Under the pieces are notes generated by a model. The model searched no databases. It saw nothing but the letters and a program-made list of their open reading frames with translations, and was not told where the DNA came from. 64,000 bases of DNA from Cyanobacteria bacterium SBLK (GTDB taxonomy: Bacteria; Cyanobacteriota; Cyanobacteriia; Cyanobacteriales; Spirulinaceae), in the NCBI GenBank assembly GCA_017746715.1, contig JAGHZQ010000024.1:124001-188000 (forward strand), written 5' to 3'. The first letter of the stretch is position 1. The number at the start of each line of letters is the position of its first letter. The position numbers and the translations under genes were made by a program. Below, in pieces: positions 25,422 to 34,740 of the stretch.

Positions 25422-26982
25422 ATGAAAGTTGTCAAACCGGAAATCGTCACCCAAAACCGAGTTATCAAACTCTTCACCGACGAACTCGAATATCAATATT
25501 TAGGAAACTGGCAAAATCGAGAGAACAACAGCAACATCGAACCTGAATACCTCAACGCCTACCTCACAAAAAACGACTATACCCCCGCCCAAATCGCCAA
25601 AAGCCTCGATATATTGCAACGAGAAGCCAACAACCCCAACCGCAGCCTCTACGAGAATAATAAAGCCATTTACGGACTCCTGCGCTACGGCATCCAAATC
25701 AAAACCGAAGTCGGAGAAAATACCCAAACCATCAAACTTATCGACTGGGAGAACCCCGATCGCAACGACTTTTATATCGCTGAAGAAGTCACCCTCAAAG
25801 GCAAGCGAGAAAGACGACCGGATTTAGTGTTATATCTAAATGGCATCGCGATCGCCGCGATCGAACTGAAAAAAAGCAACAAATCCCTCAGCGACGGCAT
25901 CCGCCAAAACATCTCCAACCAAAGCAAAGAATTCAATGAATGGTTTTACAGTACCGTACAAATTCTCTTTGCCGGTAGTAATACCGGACTTAAATACGGC
26001 ACCATCAAAACCGCCGAAAAATATTATCTCACATGGAAAGAAGACCCCGAAGACGACAGCCGTAACATCCTCGATAAATATCTCCTCAAACTCTGCAACA
26101 AACAACGCCTCCTCGAAATTATCTACGATTTTGTCCTCTTCGACGGCGGCATCAAAAAACTCCCCCGCTTTCACCAATATTTCGGTATTAAAGCCGCCCA
26201 AACTCACGTTAACCGAGGCGAAGGCGGCATCATTTGGCATACCCAAGGAAGCGGTAAAAGTATCGTTATGGTTCTCCTCGCTAAATGGATCCTCGAAAAT
26301 AAAGCCAATGCTAGAGTTGCCATTATCACCGATCGCGACGAACTCGACGATCAGATCGAAGGCATCTTTACCGATGTTGGCGAAACCATCCATCGCAGTA
26401 GTAGCGGTAGAGATTTAATCCACCAACTGGGACAAGCCAAACCTCGCCTCCTCTGTTCCCTGATCCATAAATTCGGCCGGAAAAAAATCAACGACTTCGA
26501 TCTCTTCATCCAAGATCTCGAAGCGCAACCCAGTCCCGCGATCGGCGATATTTTCGTCTTCATCGATGAATGCCACAGAACCCAAAGCGGCAAACTCCAC
26601 CGCATCATGAAAGCTATCCTCCCCGATGCCGTCTTTATCGGTTTTACCGGGACTCCCCTCCTGAAAAAAGACAAGAAAAACAGCCGGGAAGTCTTCGGAA
26701 ACTACATCCACACCTACAAATTCAGCGAAGCCGTTGACGATGCGATCGTTCTCGATCTCCTTTACGAAGCCAGAGACGTAGATCAACGCTTAAGTCGATT
26801 ATAAAAACCTATTCAAAAAAGTCGAAAAAGCCATTTCCGTCTACACCCCCGGCAAACTCGCCCTCTATAACAACCTGCAAAACAATTTCGATCTAGCGAT
26901 CGAAATTGATGCTATAGTCAAACAAGTTCGCCCTGCCGATTGGCGAGGGGAAACCGCAGACTGCAGCGAAGTATCTCAATAG
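25422..26982 (+). pseudogene. hsdR: Type I restriction subunit HsdR, internally deleted
   Basis: The first 459 codons are intact HsdR: nuclease RRPDLVLYLNGIAIAAIELK (PD-ExK), Walker A WHTQGSGKSIVM, the FIDECHR box and GFTGTPL. The frame ends at 26804 after LYEARDVDQRLSRL. The match resumes one frame away at 26806 with NLFKKVEKAISVYTPGKLAL and AIVKQVRPADWRG, the HsdR C-terminal region, and stops at 26982. The second half of the motor and the rest are lost. The N-terminal protein may be made, but cannot translocate DNA. The 3' joint runs into a Fic gene tail. Confidence 0.88.
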
Positions 26983-27100
26983 TTTGGTCGATTTAGAAGT
27001 GCTGAAAAAGCTCAAATTGGGAAAAGAAAATTATTATCTGAATGAGGATTTATTCAATCTTTTGATGGGGGTAGGATTAGAGTCAAATACGAACAGATGA
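26948..27100 (+). pseudogene. Fic family protein, C-terminal fragment
   Basis: In a third frame from 26948 the reading is GKPQTAAKYLNSLVDLEVLK and KLKLGKENYYLNEDLFNLL, the winged-helix tail found at the C-terminus of many Fic proteins (TAxKYLxxL...GxENYYxNxxLFxLL). No FIC motif is present, so the body of the gene is gone. It overlaps the last codons of the HsdR remnant: a chimera formed by deletion between the two genes. Confidence 0.7.
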
Positions 27101-27410
27101 ACCTTGTCGTGACCCTCATGTTAAAGAAATCACTTTTTTTTAACATGAAAGCTGGTCGCGTTAAAAAAATGGATTTTTTTTAACTAATGAAACATTAATT
27201 CTGAATTTTATCATGGAAGTCCTGAATTTAAGCGAGATCGAAATCTATAACTCGCGGCAAATTGAAAAATAGAGCGCGAACAGATGGCGATCGCTAGATA
27301 TTTCCTCACATTAACGATTGCGATCGCCCATTTACACGCTACGATCGATGAACTTAGCGATCGTGTTAAACTCAAAGAGCGAGAAGTTTTCTCTCGGCTT
27401 CCTTGGGATT
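27101..27410. other. Spacer between the restriction-locus remnants and the lipoprotein gene
   Basis: CATGTTAAA (27118-27126) pairs with TTTAACATG (27139-27147) and may end transcription from the remnants. T- and A-rich tracts follow. Short open frames here show no family features. Confidence 0.4.
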
Positions 27411-28064
27411 ATGGTAAAATTGCACTCTCTCAAAATATTAACACTTTTTGTTTCTCCTTTTTTACTTGCTTGTGCGGGGCCCGGCTGGCGAACGGTAGAA
27501 GCTCAATTTGGAACGCAAAATGTTGAGATTGCAACTTGTTCTTTCGAGCAAATCGAACGGTGCGAAGAGCTAAAAATGCGCTTAGAAGCCGGAGAAACCA
27601 TAACAATACTCGACCCCGAATACGTTCGGTATCTAGCAATGGGGAAAGATCGCGATGAATGGGGCAATCATTGGTTCGACCGATCTTCATTTGCTCTTTT
27701 CAATACAATTCGTTCTAGTGGCAATAGAGATGAATGGATTGCTGAAGTTTGGATTCAAGAACAGGGAAGATTAAAAACCTTTGAATCTCTTTTTTCTCTT
27801 TCTCCCGATCTCGCAATCGAACTGGCTTTCTCTTCAATTTATTTATACGAATCAAGTTTTGGCAATGAATATAACCCCGATTACAACAATTTCGCTCTGG
27901 ATGATGATGAATCTTATATTAATCTAGCTTTAGCAATTCATCGAAAGAAAATAAGATATACCGGACCGCTCACTATAGGAAAAGGTAATACAGGAACGCG
28001 AGGGTGTTCCTTTCCTCCTAATGAATTACTTGAAAGACAGTTTCTCGATCGCTCAATACCTTAA
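27411..28064 (+). CDS. Putative lipoprotein of unknown function
   Basis: From the ATG at 27411 the 217-aa product starts MVKLHSLKILTLFVSPFLLA and then CAGPGW, a signal peptide with a lipobox (LLAC), so it is probably lipid-anchored outside the plasma membrane. The mature part is acidic, with LDPEYVRYLAMGKDRDEWGN and an aromatic DEWIAEVWIQEQGRLKTF region, and a C-terminal Cys after RG. I do not recognise the fold. The longer upstream frame lacks a lipobox in a suitable place. Confidence 0.65.
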   Translation: MVKLHSLKILTLFVSPFLLACAGPGWRTVEAQFGTQNVEIATCSFEQIERCEELKMRLEAGETITILDPEYVRYLAMGKDRDEWGNHWFDRSSFALFNTIRSSGNRDEWIAEVWIQEQGRLKTFESLFSLSPDLAIELAFSSIYLYESSFGNEYNPDYNNFALDDDESYINLALAIHRKKIRYTGPLTIGKGNTGTRGCSFPPNELLERQFLDRSIP

Positions 28065-28187
28065 TCAATATTCTTTTTGGAGAAGAAAAAATATTAATAC
28101 AAAATACGGACTGATTTACGCGATCGCCCCATGAATTCCCATTCCTTTTTATGATAAATTAAGAGAAATAGAAAAAGCGATCTCCTC

Positions 28188-28631
28188 TTAATGACTATGG
28201 CGATAGGCACCAATTTCAGGTTGAAACGGTGCAATTTCTTCCTCAATTTTCAAATCCGAATCGAGTTGCTCTAACAGCGATCGCAGAACGGAATCGGGAG
28301 AAAGACGCAAATAAGTTGCGCGAACTTCCAAAGCCACATGACGATTGCCCAAGTGATAAGCCGCTTTGAGTAAGGTTGTAGGAGTATTTGCCCTTACCGT
28401 CAAAACCGGTTCGGGTTTGGCAATAATCCGCACGATTTCCCCCGTTTCCGCTTGCAAAAAATCCCCATCTTGCAAGATAGTTCCCCTTGGCAAACGCACG
28501 ATAAAAACTTCACCATCAACCGTTTCAAAACGATGGCGACTGCGCGTTCTTTCTTCAGCATTTAAAGAAAGACTGAAGGAATTTTTAGGAACGATCGCAT
28601 GGCGATCGAGGCGTTGCGTTAAAGTTAACAT
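28188..28631 (-). CDS. ureE: Urease accessory protein UreE
   Basis: The 147-aa protein has the UreE layout: an N-terminal beta domain ([33 protein letters not shown]) and a nickel-binding C-terminal domain with [15 protein letters not shown]. It ends GAYRHSH, a short His tail. It delivers nickel to urease with UreDFG. Urease structural genes are not in the window, so ureE stands alone here. It may also matter for the nickel enzyme encoded at 53737-54903. Confidence 0.9.
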   Translation of the reverse strand: MLTLTQRLDRHAIVPKNSFSLSLNAEERTRSRHRFETVDGEVFIVRLPRGTILQDGDFLQAETGEIVRIIAKPEPVLTVRANTPTTLLKAAYHLGNRHVALEVRATYLRLSPDSVLRSLLEQLDSDLKIEEEIAPFQPEIGAYRHSH

Positions 28632-28679
28632 CTAGAATTGCCAATAGCGTTACTCATTGTAACGGACTATTGCAAATCT

Positions 28680-29156
28680 CTATTGCAAATCTCTCATTGC
28701 ACTTTGAATGCGTCGTTCGAGATCGACATCGCCCCCTTGAATTTGGGAAGTAATTTGATTGAAACGCTCGATCGACAAGCCGCTATCTTGCACGATTTCG
28801 CGAGATCGATTGCAATAACTCACGGCAATTTGTCTGGCATTTCCCGGTAGTCCGCTAAAAGTGCTGTTAGTGCTGCAAACGATATTGGGTGGGGATCCCG
28901 GGGTCACGATTTTTTTAATGTCATTGTATGCCGATTGACGAATGGGTTCCATATCCAAAATAGCTCGGGCATAGTTTTGCACTTCGTCATCGCTCACATT
29001 TTGAGCGAGGGCCGCGACATCGAATAAACGAGACGCGGGGCGAGTCAAATCCGGTACGACCCCCCAACCGATCGCCGCGATCGCCAAACCCGCGATCGCG
29101 AGGGAACGAACAATTGGTCTGCCAGCATTTTGAGAAACTTTTGCGATCGTTAACAT
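28680..29156 (-). CDS. DUF4168 family exported protein
   Basis: From the ATG at 29156 the product has 158 aa. It begins with a hydrophobic segment (LAIAGLAIAAIGWGVVPDL), which may be a signal or anchor. The rest fits DUF4168: SDDEVQNYARAILDMEPIRQ, then a spacer, SREIVQDSGLSIERFNQITS and a charged tail. Two Cys in the middle could form a disulfide. Function is unknown. A GTG at 29162 is the alternative start. Confidence 0.8.
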   Translation of the reverse strand: MLTIAKVSQNAGRPIVRSLAIAGLAIAAIGWGVVPDLTRPASRLFDVAALAQNVSDDEVQNYARAILDMEPIRQSAYNDIKKIVTPGSPPNIVCSTNSTFSGLPGNARQIAVSYCNRSREIVQDSGLSIERFNQITSQIQGGDVDLERRIQSAMRDLQ

Positions 29157-29272
29157 AAGCACGGAAAAATCAAACAGGTCATGAATGAATGGAAACTTTC
29201 TTTAGTCTAAGAATTATTTTATGCAGAATAAGTTCCTTGATAGCAAAATGACTGGCGATCGCCCATCTTCCT

Positions 29273-30052
29273 TCAGAGCCCCTGCAATTGTTCGTAACGG
29301 TTGAAAAATTGCCGAGAAACGCCGCGAGTAACGAGTAAAACGGCAACCAATTCCGCAAAAGCCACCATAAACATGATAAGGATTTGGTACGAGGCAGCAT
29401 CGATCGGGTCAATTCCGCTTAAAACCTGCCCGGTGAGAACCCCCGGTAACGTAACCAAGCCCACGACTGTCATGCGGTTGATGAGGGGAATCAGACCCGC
29501 TCGAATCGCATCTTTTCGATAGGATACTACTGCTTGTTGGGAAGTTGCACCCAAACTCAGATGGGTTTCAATCTCGATCGCATTGCGATCGATTGCACTG
29601 GCCAAGCGTTCTCCAGAAATCGCAGCAGCATTCATGGCATTCCCGAGAATCATCCCTCCTAAAGGAATGAGATATTGGGGACTATACCAAATCGGCGGTT
29701 GCACGATCGCGAAAATAATATAACTCAAAGTCAGAAAAAGACTGGCCAGCAAAGACCCCCAGACGATGGGCAACAAAGGCTTATGTTGGGGAGCGATGCG
29801 CTTGTGAGTTACCATCGCGGCAACAGAGAGCATAAAAACGAGAGCGATCGCCACGGCCCAAGGGCTATCGACGGCAAAAATAAAGGCGAGGAGATAACCT
29901 GCGACGAGGAGTTGCACGACAGTACGGACCGTGGCTACAAACATTTGTCCGGTCAGTCCTAACTTTTGCCACGTTGCCAAAGCGATCGCTGTTGCCATCA
30001 AGGCCAAGCCTAAAGCTAAATCAAAGGGATCGAGGGAAACTAGATCGTTCAT
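29273..30052 (-). CDS. FetB-like (UPF0014) ABC transporter permease
   Basis: From the ATG at 30052 the product is 259 aa, the same size as E. coli FetB. It is very hydrophobic with about seven membrane segments. A conserved central block reads PLGGMILGNAMNAAAISGER and LSLGATSQQAVVSYRKDAIR, and a later GLVTLPGVLTGQVLSGIDPI block is diagnostic of the family. FetAB exports iron and helps to resist oxidative stress. No FetA ATPase lies next to it. The longer start at 30106 adds 18 polar residues with no match. It is divergent from the SemiSWEET gene, with only 40 bases between starts. Confidence 0.88.
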   Translation of the reverse strand: MNDLVSLDPFDLALGLALMATAIALATWQKLGLTGQMFVATVRTVVQLLVAGYLLAFIFAVDSPWAVAIALVFMLSVAAMVTHKRIAPQHKPLLPIVWGSLLASLFLTLSYIIFAIVQPPIWYSPQYLIPLGGMILGNAMNAAAISGERLASAIDRNAIEIETHLSLGATSQQAVVSYRKDAIRAGLIPLINRMTVVGLVTLPGVLTGQVLSGIDPIDAASYQILIMFMVAFAELVAVLLVTRGVSRQFFNRYEQLQGL

Positions 30053-30092
30053 GCTATTAATATTGAAGTCATCGAGCGAAGGAAACTCATCT

Positions 30093-30347
30093 ATGGATTT
30101 TGTCACATTTATCGGCTTAGTTGCCGGATCCCTAACAACCGTCTCGTTTGTGCCTCAAGTGGTGAAAACTTGGAAGTCAAAGTCTACCAAAGATATTTCT
30201 CTAGGAATGTTTATCACCTTTTGTACGGGAGTATTTTTATGGATTGCCTATGGATTTTTAGAAGAAGACATTCCCGTTATTCTCACTAATATTGTAACAG
30301 GAGCGCTGGCTTCAACAATTTTATGGTTTAAACTAAGATATCGCTAA
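30093..30347 (+). CDS. SemiSWEET-type sugar transporter (PQ-loop)
   Basis: The 84-aa protein has three membrane helices and the PQ motif in TTVSFVPQVVKTWKSKSTKD. The rest is ISLGMFITFCTGVFLWIAYG and a short C-terminal helix. SemiSWEETs dimerise into a sugar channel across the plasma membrane, and this length (about 85 aa) is typical. An earlier in-frame start overlaps the divergent FetB gene and was rejected. Confidence 0.9.
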   Translation: MDFVTFIGLVAGSLTTVSFVPQVVKTWKSKSTKDISLGMFITFCTGVFLWIAYGFLEEDIPVILTNIVTGALASTILWFKLRYR

Positions 30348-30369
30348 TTAATATCTAAGGCAAAGATCG

Positions 30370-31479
30370 ATGAAAGTCGAATCAATCTATATTGAAAACT
30401 TCAAGCGGTTTAAGAATCTAGAGATTTCTTTTAAAAATGATATTCTCGATGAAGTCAGCGATCGCTATCTCATTTTAGGAGATAATGGCATGGGGAAAAC
30501 AACCCTTTTACAAGCGATCGCACTTCCTCTAGCCTTTGCTACAGGGCGAATTCGCGATATCTCCGATTTTGACTGGGTTGGTTTCTTACCCGGTCGTTAT
30601 TGGCGGGGTGGATCGCCCAGAATTGAAATGCAGGTTTTATTTGAAGAAGAGGAACTCAATGCAACTCGAGAACTGGCTCGGATGTGGTACAAGGCTAAAC
30701 CACCAGAGTTCAAAGAAATGAAAGAGTTTGTTGAACCCGGAGATAGCGAAAGAGTTCGTCTCATATTAAGCGGTGATTTTTGGAAAGCAGGAGATACTCC
30801 AGAAGAACGCGCTCAATTTCGAGGAAGGTATTATGCTCAATGGTTTATTAACAAAGGAGAGCAATCTATCCGTCAATATTTTTCTAAATTACCGGGAATT
30901 TTTTGGTTCGATCAGTGGCGCAACTTGGGACATTCTTCTGGTAAAAATAGTGGCGAAGATAATGGAAAAGAACGAAGCAGTGAAATTTCATTCGATCTTG
31001 GAGTTACTCATTTGCGCCAATATTTAATCAATTGGCGTAGCAACCAAGAATCAGGACGTGCAGATTATGCAAATAGCTATCTTCAACAGATAGAAAAACT
31101 TTATAAAATAGTGTTCCCCGATCGCTCATTTCATGGACTAGAAACACTTCCAAAAAAAGATACACCTGCCGAAGAAGATATTTTCTTTCTTCTTAAGGAT
31201 GGCTCTAGCACATATGAGATTGCAGAAATGTCGGGAGGAGAGCAATCTGTTTTTCCGATATTGTATGAATTGGTTCGACAACAGATTGCTTATTCAGTTG
31301 TTTTAATTGATGAGGTCGATCTCAATCTACATCCTCCTGCGGCTCAATATTTTGTGTCTCAATTGATGAAAATTGAGCCGACTTGCCAGTTTATTATTAC
31401 CACTCACTCTGACTCAGTAAACAATGTCATTGGAGAAAGTGAAACCCATCGTTTGGAAGGAGGTTTGCTGTGTCTGTAA
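30370..31479 (+). CDS. ABC/SMC-like AAA ATPase of an OLD/PARIS-type pair
   Basis: The 369-aa protein starts KVESIYIENFKRFKNLEISF, the entry strand of RecF/OLD ATPases. Walker A is LGDNGMGKTTLLQAIALP (residues 37-44 core), the signature is EMSGGEQSVFPILYEL, Walker B is VVLIDEVDLNLHP (Asp314/Glu315), and a switch His follows in ITTHSD. The middle region (70-240) is family-specific. The gene overlaps the next one by 10 bases and starts 22 bases after the SemiSWEET stop. A role as the sensor of a two-gene defence module is inferred from this coupling and from the partner's TOPRIM-like motifs. Confidence 0.85.
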   Translation: MKVESIYIENFKRFKNLEISFKNDILDEVSDRYLILGDNGMGKTTLLQAIALPLAFATGRIRDISDFDWVGFLPGRYWRGGSPRIEMQVLFEEEELNATRELARMWYKAKPPEFKEMKEFVEPGDSERVRLILSGDFWKAGDTPEERAQFRGRYYAQWFINKGEQSIRQYFSKLPGIFWFDQWRNLGHSSGKNSGEDNGKERSSEISFDLGVTHLRQYLINWRSNQESGRADYANSYLQQIEKLYKIVFPDRSFHGLETLPKKDTPAEEDIFFLLKDGSSTYEIAEMSGGEQSVFPILYELVRQQIAYSVVLIDEVDLNLHPPAAQYFVSQLMKIEPTCQFIITTHSDSVNNVIGESETHRLEGGLLCL

Positions 31480-31964
31480 CAGTGCTTTATTGTGAAGGGA
31501 ATGCTAAGAGCATTGATATTCGAGTTATTCGTCAGTTATTACCTCAATGCGATATTCGTCCTCGAGGAGGTAAAAACGCAAATTTTTTAAGGAGTATTAT
31601 TGTCGATCGCCGCAGAAACCCAAATTTAGCTTGTCTGGTCGATCGAGATAAGAAGAACAATCGCCTCATTACAGAAGAAGATGTGAAAAGTAAATTCAGA
31701 GAATTGCTTCCTAAATTTTGTTCCGATGGTTCGCGTTTTATGGACTATCTTTGCTATTTTGCAGGAAAAGATTTACTCTACATGATGAGAAAATCACTTC
31801 ACGAGTGGGGTTTTGAAGATACCTCAAACAAGAATAAAATGCACCCAGAGGAAATTTTTCTTGAAAGAATTGTGAGTCGAATTGAGCGCATTGAAAAAGT
31901 ATGGGAATGGTTGCCGGAATGGACTGCTTTACGTCAGTTTATTTCTGAGACTAACTTTTCCTAG
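31470..31964 (+). CDS. Small TOPRIM-like (DUF4435-like) partner of the AAA ATPase
   Basis: The 164-aa protein starts at a GTG with a strong AGGAGG seven bases before it, inside the end of the ATPase gene. VTVLYCEGNAKSIDIRVIRQ carries a TOPRIM-type Glu9, and ACLVDRDKKNNRLI carries a DxD motif (Asp58, Asp60). The C-terminal half is helical. In OLD, GajA and PARIS-type systems the ATPase pairs with a TOPRIM nuclease of this kind, but AriB-like proteins are about twice as long. Here the nuclease is compact and a separate polypeptide. The class assignment is tentative. Confidence 0.7.
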   Translation: MSVTVLYCEGNAKSIDIRVIRQLLPQCDIRPRGGKNANFLRSIIVDRRRNPNLACLVDRDKKNNRLITEEDVKSKFRELLPKFCSDGSRFMDYLCYFAGKDLLYMMRKSLHEWGFEDTSNKNKMHPEEIFLERIVSRIERIEKVWEWLPEWTALRQFISETNFS

Positions 31965-31967
31965 CGA

Positions 31968-32729
31968 TTAATTACTTTGTTTGGTTATAAATTGACGCTT
32001 TTGATAATAATATTGGCGATTTTTGTCAATCACTTCTGTTTCGTTCCATTGTTGGGTTTTCTCGTGAAAAAGATGTAAATAAATGAGTTCTGGACTGCGA
32101 CAAAAATACCGCCCGTCTGCTAAATATCGTTCGATAATATCTTGATCTTCCCCTCCCCAACCGAGAAAATTTTCATCCCAACCGCCAATTTCTAACAAGC
32201 GATCGCGCTGAAAAAAAGGTAAAACCCCAAACCTTTCTCGATGGAGGAGTTGTTTCCAGAGGGCAGTCGGCGCATCTTCCGGAGCGATCGCGGCTTGTTT
32301 GACCTCAGTTTCCAAATCGGCAAAATTCACGCTTTCTCGGTCTAACATCACGCGATATCCCGATATTAAAAGTTTGGGATTTAATTGCGCCATCTCCAGA
32401 TGACGAAAAAGGGTATCTTCCCAAGGAATCAGATCGACATCAAAAGGCGTAACCAATTTTCCTATAGCATATTTCAGGGCAAAATTCAAGGCTTTTGTTT
32501 TAGGAAATATGCCATCGCAAGGATAATAAAAATAGTGAAAATGAGGATTTTGCAGTTCATCCTGAATCCATTGGGAAGAAACGCGATCGCACTCAACAAT
32601 CAAAACCTCAATATTCTCAAGCAAACCCAGTTGAATTTGTTTCTCAAACCATCTCAACTGAGTTCGCAAATGTTCCTCTCGCTGTCGGTAAGTTATCAAT
32701 AATGATAACGTTATGACTTTTTGGCTCAT
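31968..32729 (-). CDS. Galactosyltransferase-like family 2 glycosyltransferase
   Basis: The 253-aa enzyme begins with a GT-A strand (TLSLLITYRQREEHLRTQLR), has VIRGVTPFDVDL-type acidic site TPFDVDLIPWED (a DxD motif), and the diagnostic acceptor segment IGGWDENFLGWGGEDQDIIE. It ends with a basic tail. GWGGEDxD is the signature of the chondroitin-synthase-like and beta-1,4-galactosyltransferase-like group. It probably builds a surface glycan. It is convergent with the ATPase/TOPRIM genes, with 3 bases between stops. Confidence 0.88.
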   Translation of the reverse strand: MSQKVITLSLLITYRQREEHLRTQLRWFEKQIQLGLLENIEVLIVECDRVSSQWIQDELQNPHFHYFYYPCDGIFPKTKALNFALKYAIGKLVTPFDVDLIPWEDTLFRHLEMAQLNPKLLISGYRVMLDRESVNFADLETEVKQAAIAPEDAPTALWKQLLHRERFGVLPFFQRDRLLEIGGWDENFLGWGGEDQDIIERYLADGRYFCRSPELIYLHLFHEKTQQWNETEVIDKNRQYYYQKRQFITKQSN

Positions 32730-32762
32730 CGATCGTTCTTAATTCTTAATTCTTAATTAAAA

Positions 32763-34247
32763 TCAAGGTATCCATTGAGGATCTAATCCCGAAGTGAGTT
32801 TTTGCGGTGGTGTTAACCGTTCGTCGCGATCGCCGGAAATAAAATCGGGGAGTTCGAGAGACCAAATATTGCCCGTCGTGCGGAAATTTTCATTTGCTTG
32901 CGGAAGGGTAGAGAAATTGCGACCGTCGAGGGTAATTTGATCGAAAAGCAAGCGCCTGCCGTCGGGGGACATGCTCATTCTCACCTCGGGATCGTTGGTT
33001 AAAGCGAGGAGCGGCACATCTGTCCCCGTCGCGATATTAATAATCGAAAGAATGGGTTTTTCGATGGTTGAATTGGGATTGAGAGGTTCCGTTCGCAGAC
33101 AGTATAGAAGTTGTTCTTCCCTCGGTTCGAACTGACAATCTAAAATTGCCCCCGTGGTTTTTAAAATTTCTCGTTCGCGTCCGCGATCGCCAAGGACAAA
33201 TAGCGATCGCGTTAGATCCCGATTGCTTTTCAGCGCGATAATTTGTTGGCGCTTTCCCGTCGTAAAAGCAACTACGCGATCGTATCCCGGAAAAAATTCT
33301 CGATCCTCGGCATCGGTTGTGAGAGGCGTGAGAGAAATACCCAAATTTCCGGCAACGGCAAGATAACGACCGTCTGGAGACATTTTAAATGTTTTTCCTT
33401 GAATGCCTAGAGGTCGAGGATCGCCATTTTCAGGGACGAGCCACAAGCCTGATTCAGAAGGATTTTGGCGGTTGATGCGCTGAACGACAATATTCTCTCT
33501 TTGTTGCGAGAGATCGAACTGGAGATTTTGATAATTCTCTCCGTCCAGAATGCGTTGAATGCGACCGTAGGGGAGGGTTTCTCTCGCTGGCCGATAGTGC
33601 AATCCCGTCGTCACCGAGTACAACTGTTGTTGGGCGGTTGCTGCCGTGCTTTGACGATCGTAAGCAGAAAAGAGAATGCGATCGCCGTCAGGATAGGGTT
33701 GAAAATTTGTCACCACCAGATCCGGCGGGGTGAGGGGAATTTTTCGCCCGCGTTGGGTTTCGTTATAAAGCAACAAACGTCCTTTTTCATCCCCATCGAC
33801 TCCCAAATAAGCAAAAGCGCGATCGCGGGTCTTGAGTTCTATTGTCCAAGGTTGTAGGGTTTTTGCTTCGCGATTGGTTGCGAGGGGTTGTTCTTTTGCG
33901 CCTTCGAGGGCAATCTGATAGGTTGTTCCGTAAACCGGCAGATCTGTGAGGGTATAGGCAAGAGTCCGGCTGTTCCAACTGAGTTTTCCCGGGAGCGGGG
34001 GATCGATGCTCAGGGCATTTTTCACGGTTTCCCAGTTCATGGGACGGTTAAAGGTGAGGGTAAAGGTTTCGTTTTGTACGCCGATTTGTCGATCTTGCCA
34101 GCTAAAGTCCATTGTTCGCGGCATCGAGCGATCGCCAATGACTAAAACCGCACCAATTAAAATCGAAAATCCTCCAATGGCAGTAATGACGGCAACATCA
34201 ATAGGAAGCAACCCTGTTTTAGCGAGAATGTTTAACTTGAGCTTCAT
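32763..34247 (-). CDS. Membrane-anchored Ig-like and beta-propeller protein
   Basis: The 494-aa protein has one N-terminal membrane segment (VAVITAIGGFSILIGAVLVI), then an Ig-like (SbsA/Big type) domain (TFTLTFNRPMNWETVKNALS through YGTTYQIALEGA). A WD40/TolB-like propeller follows, with MSPDGRYLAVAGNLGISL and MSMSPDGRRLLFDQ blades. The bulk should lie on the outer face of the plasma membrane. The family occurs across cyanobacteria without known function. It might bind partners through the propeller. Confidence 0.75.
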   Translation of the reverse strand: MKLKLNILAKTGLLPIDVAVITAIGGFSILIGAVLVIGDRSMPRTMDFSWQDRQIGVQNETFTLTFNRPMNWETVKNALSIDPPLPGKLSWNSRTLAYTLTDLPVYGTTYQIALEGAKEQPLATNREAKTLQPWTIELKTRDRAFAYLGVDGDEKGRLLLYNETQRGRKIPLTPPDLVVTNFQPYPDGDRILFSAYDRQSTAATAQQQLYSVTTGLHYRPARETLPYGRIQRILDGENYQNLQFDLSQQRENIVVQRINRQNPSESGLWLVPENGDPRPLGIQGKTFKMSPDGRYLAVAGNLGISLTPLTTDAEDREFFPGYDRVVAFTTGKRQQIIALKSNRDLTRSLFVLGDRGREREILKTTGAILDCQFEPREEQLLYCLRTEPLNPNSTIEKPILSIINIATGTDVPLLALTNDPEVRMSMSPDGRRLLFDQITLDGRNFSTLPQANENFRTTGNIWSLELPDFISGDRDERLTPPQKLTSGLDPQWIP

Positions 34248-34409
34248 AAGAAGGGCATTGACAAACGGGAAACCGCGTTCGATAGCAGTGCAACTCGCGA
34301 TCGTGCTTATTATATCTTCTGTCTGAAACTGAAGGGATGCAAGTCAAATTCTCCTGAAATTGGTGAAAATAGAAAAAAGCGTATTTTTGAATATTTCTGG
34401 CAAGCGACA

Positions 34410-34622
34410 ATGGATGAGCGATCGGATTCTCCCAATGTTATTAAACTCGACGGTTTCCTCAAAATTGTCGGGGCAACCTCAACGGGAGGACAAGCTAAAA
34501 TTTTGATTCAAAGCGGTCAAGTTAAGGTTAACGGCGAAATTGAGACCCGACGGCGACGCAAATTAGTCGATGGCGATCGCGTTTCGGTAAATGGTACGGT
34601 GTTTCGCGTCCATTTAGATTAA
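34410..34622 (+). CDS. S4-domain RNA-binding protein
   Basis: The 70-aa protein is a single S4 domain: IKLDGFLKIVGATSTGGQAK, ILIQSGQVKVNGEIETRRRR and KLVDGDRVSVNG. This matches small proteins of the YbcJ/YaaA kind that bind structured RNA, possibly ribosome-related. ATG at 34410. It is divergent from the propeller gene. Confidence 0.9.
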   Translation: MDERSDSPNVIKLDGFLKIVGATSTGGQAKILIQSGQVKVNGEIETRRRRKLVDGDRVSVNGTVFRVHLD

Positions 34623-34740
34623 AGTTTAGTGATTCTCTTTTTTTTGTTTTCAAGACAGATTTACCCGCCAGCATAACGGGGAAAGTGAGAAGAAGCAGGT
34701 AAAATCAAGAAGATGAATCGAGCAAGAGCCAATTACTTGG

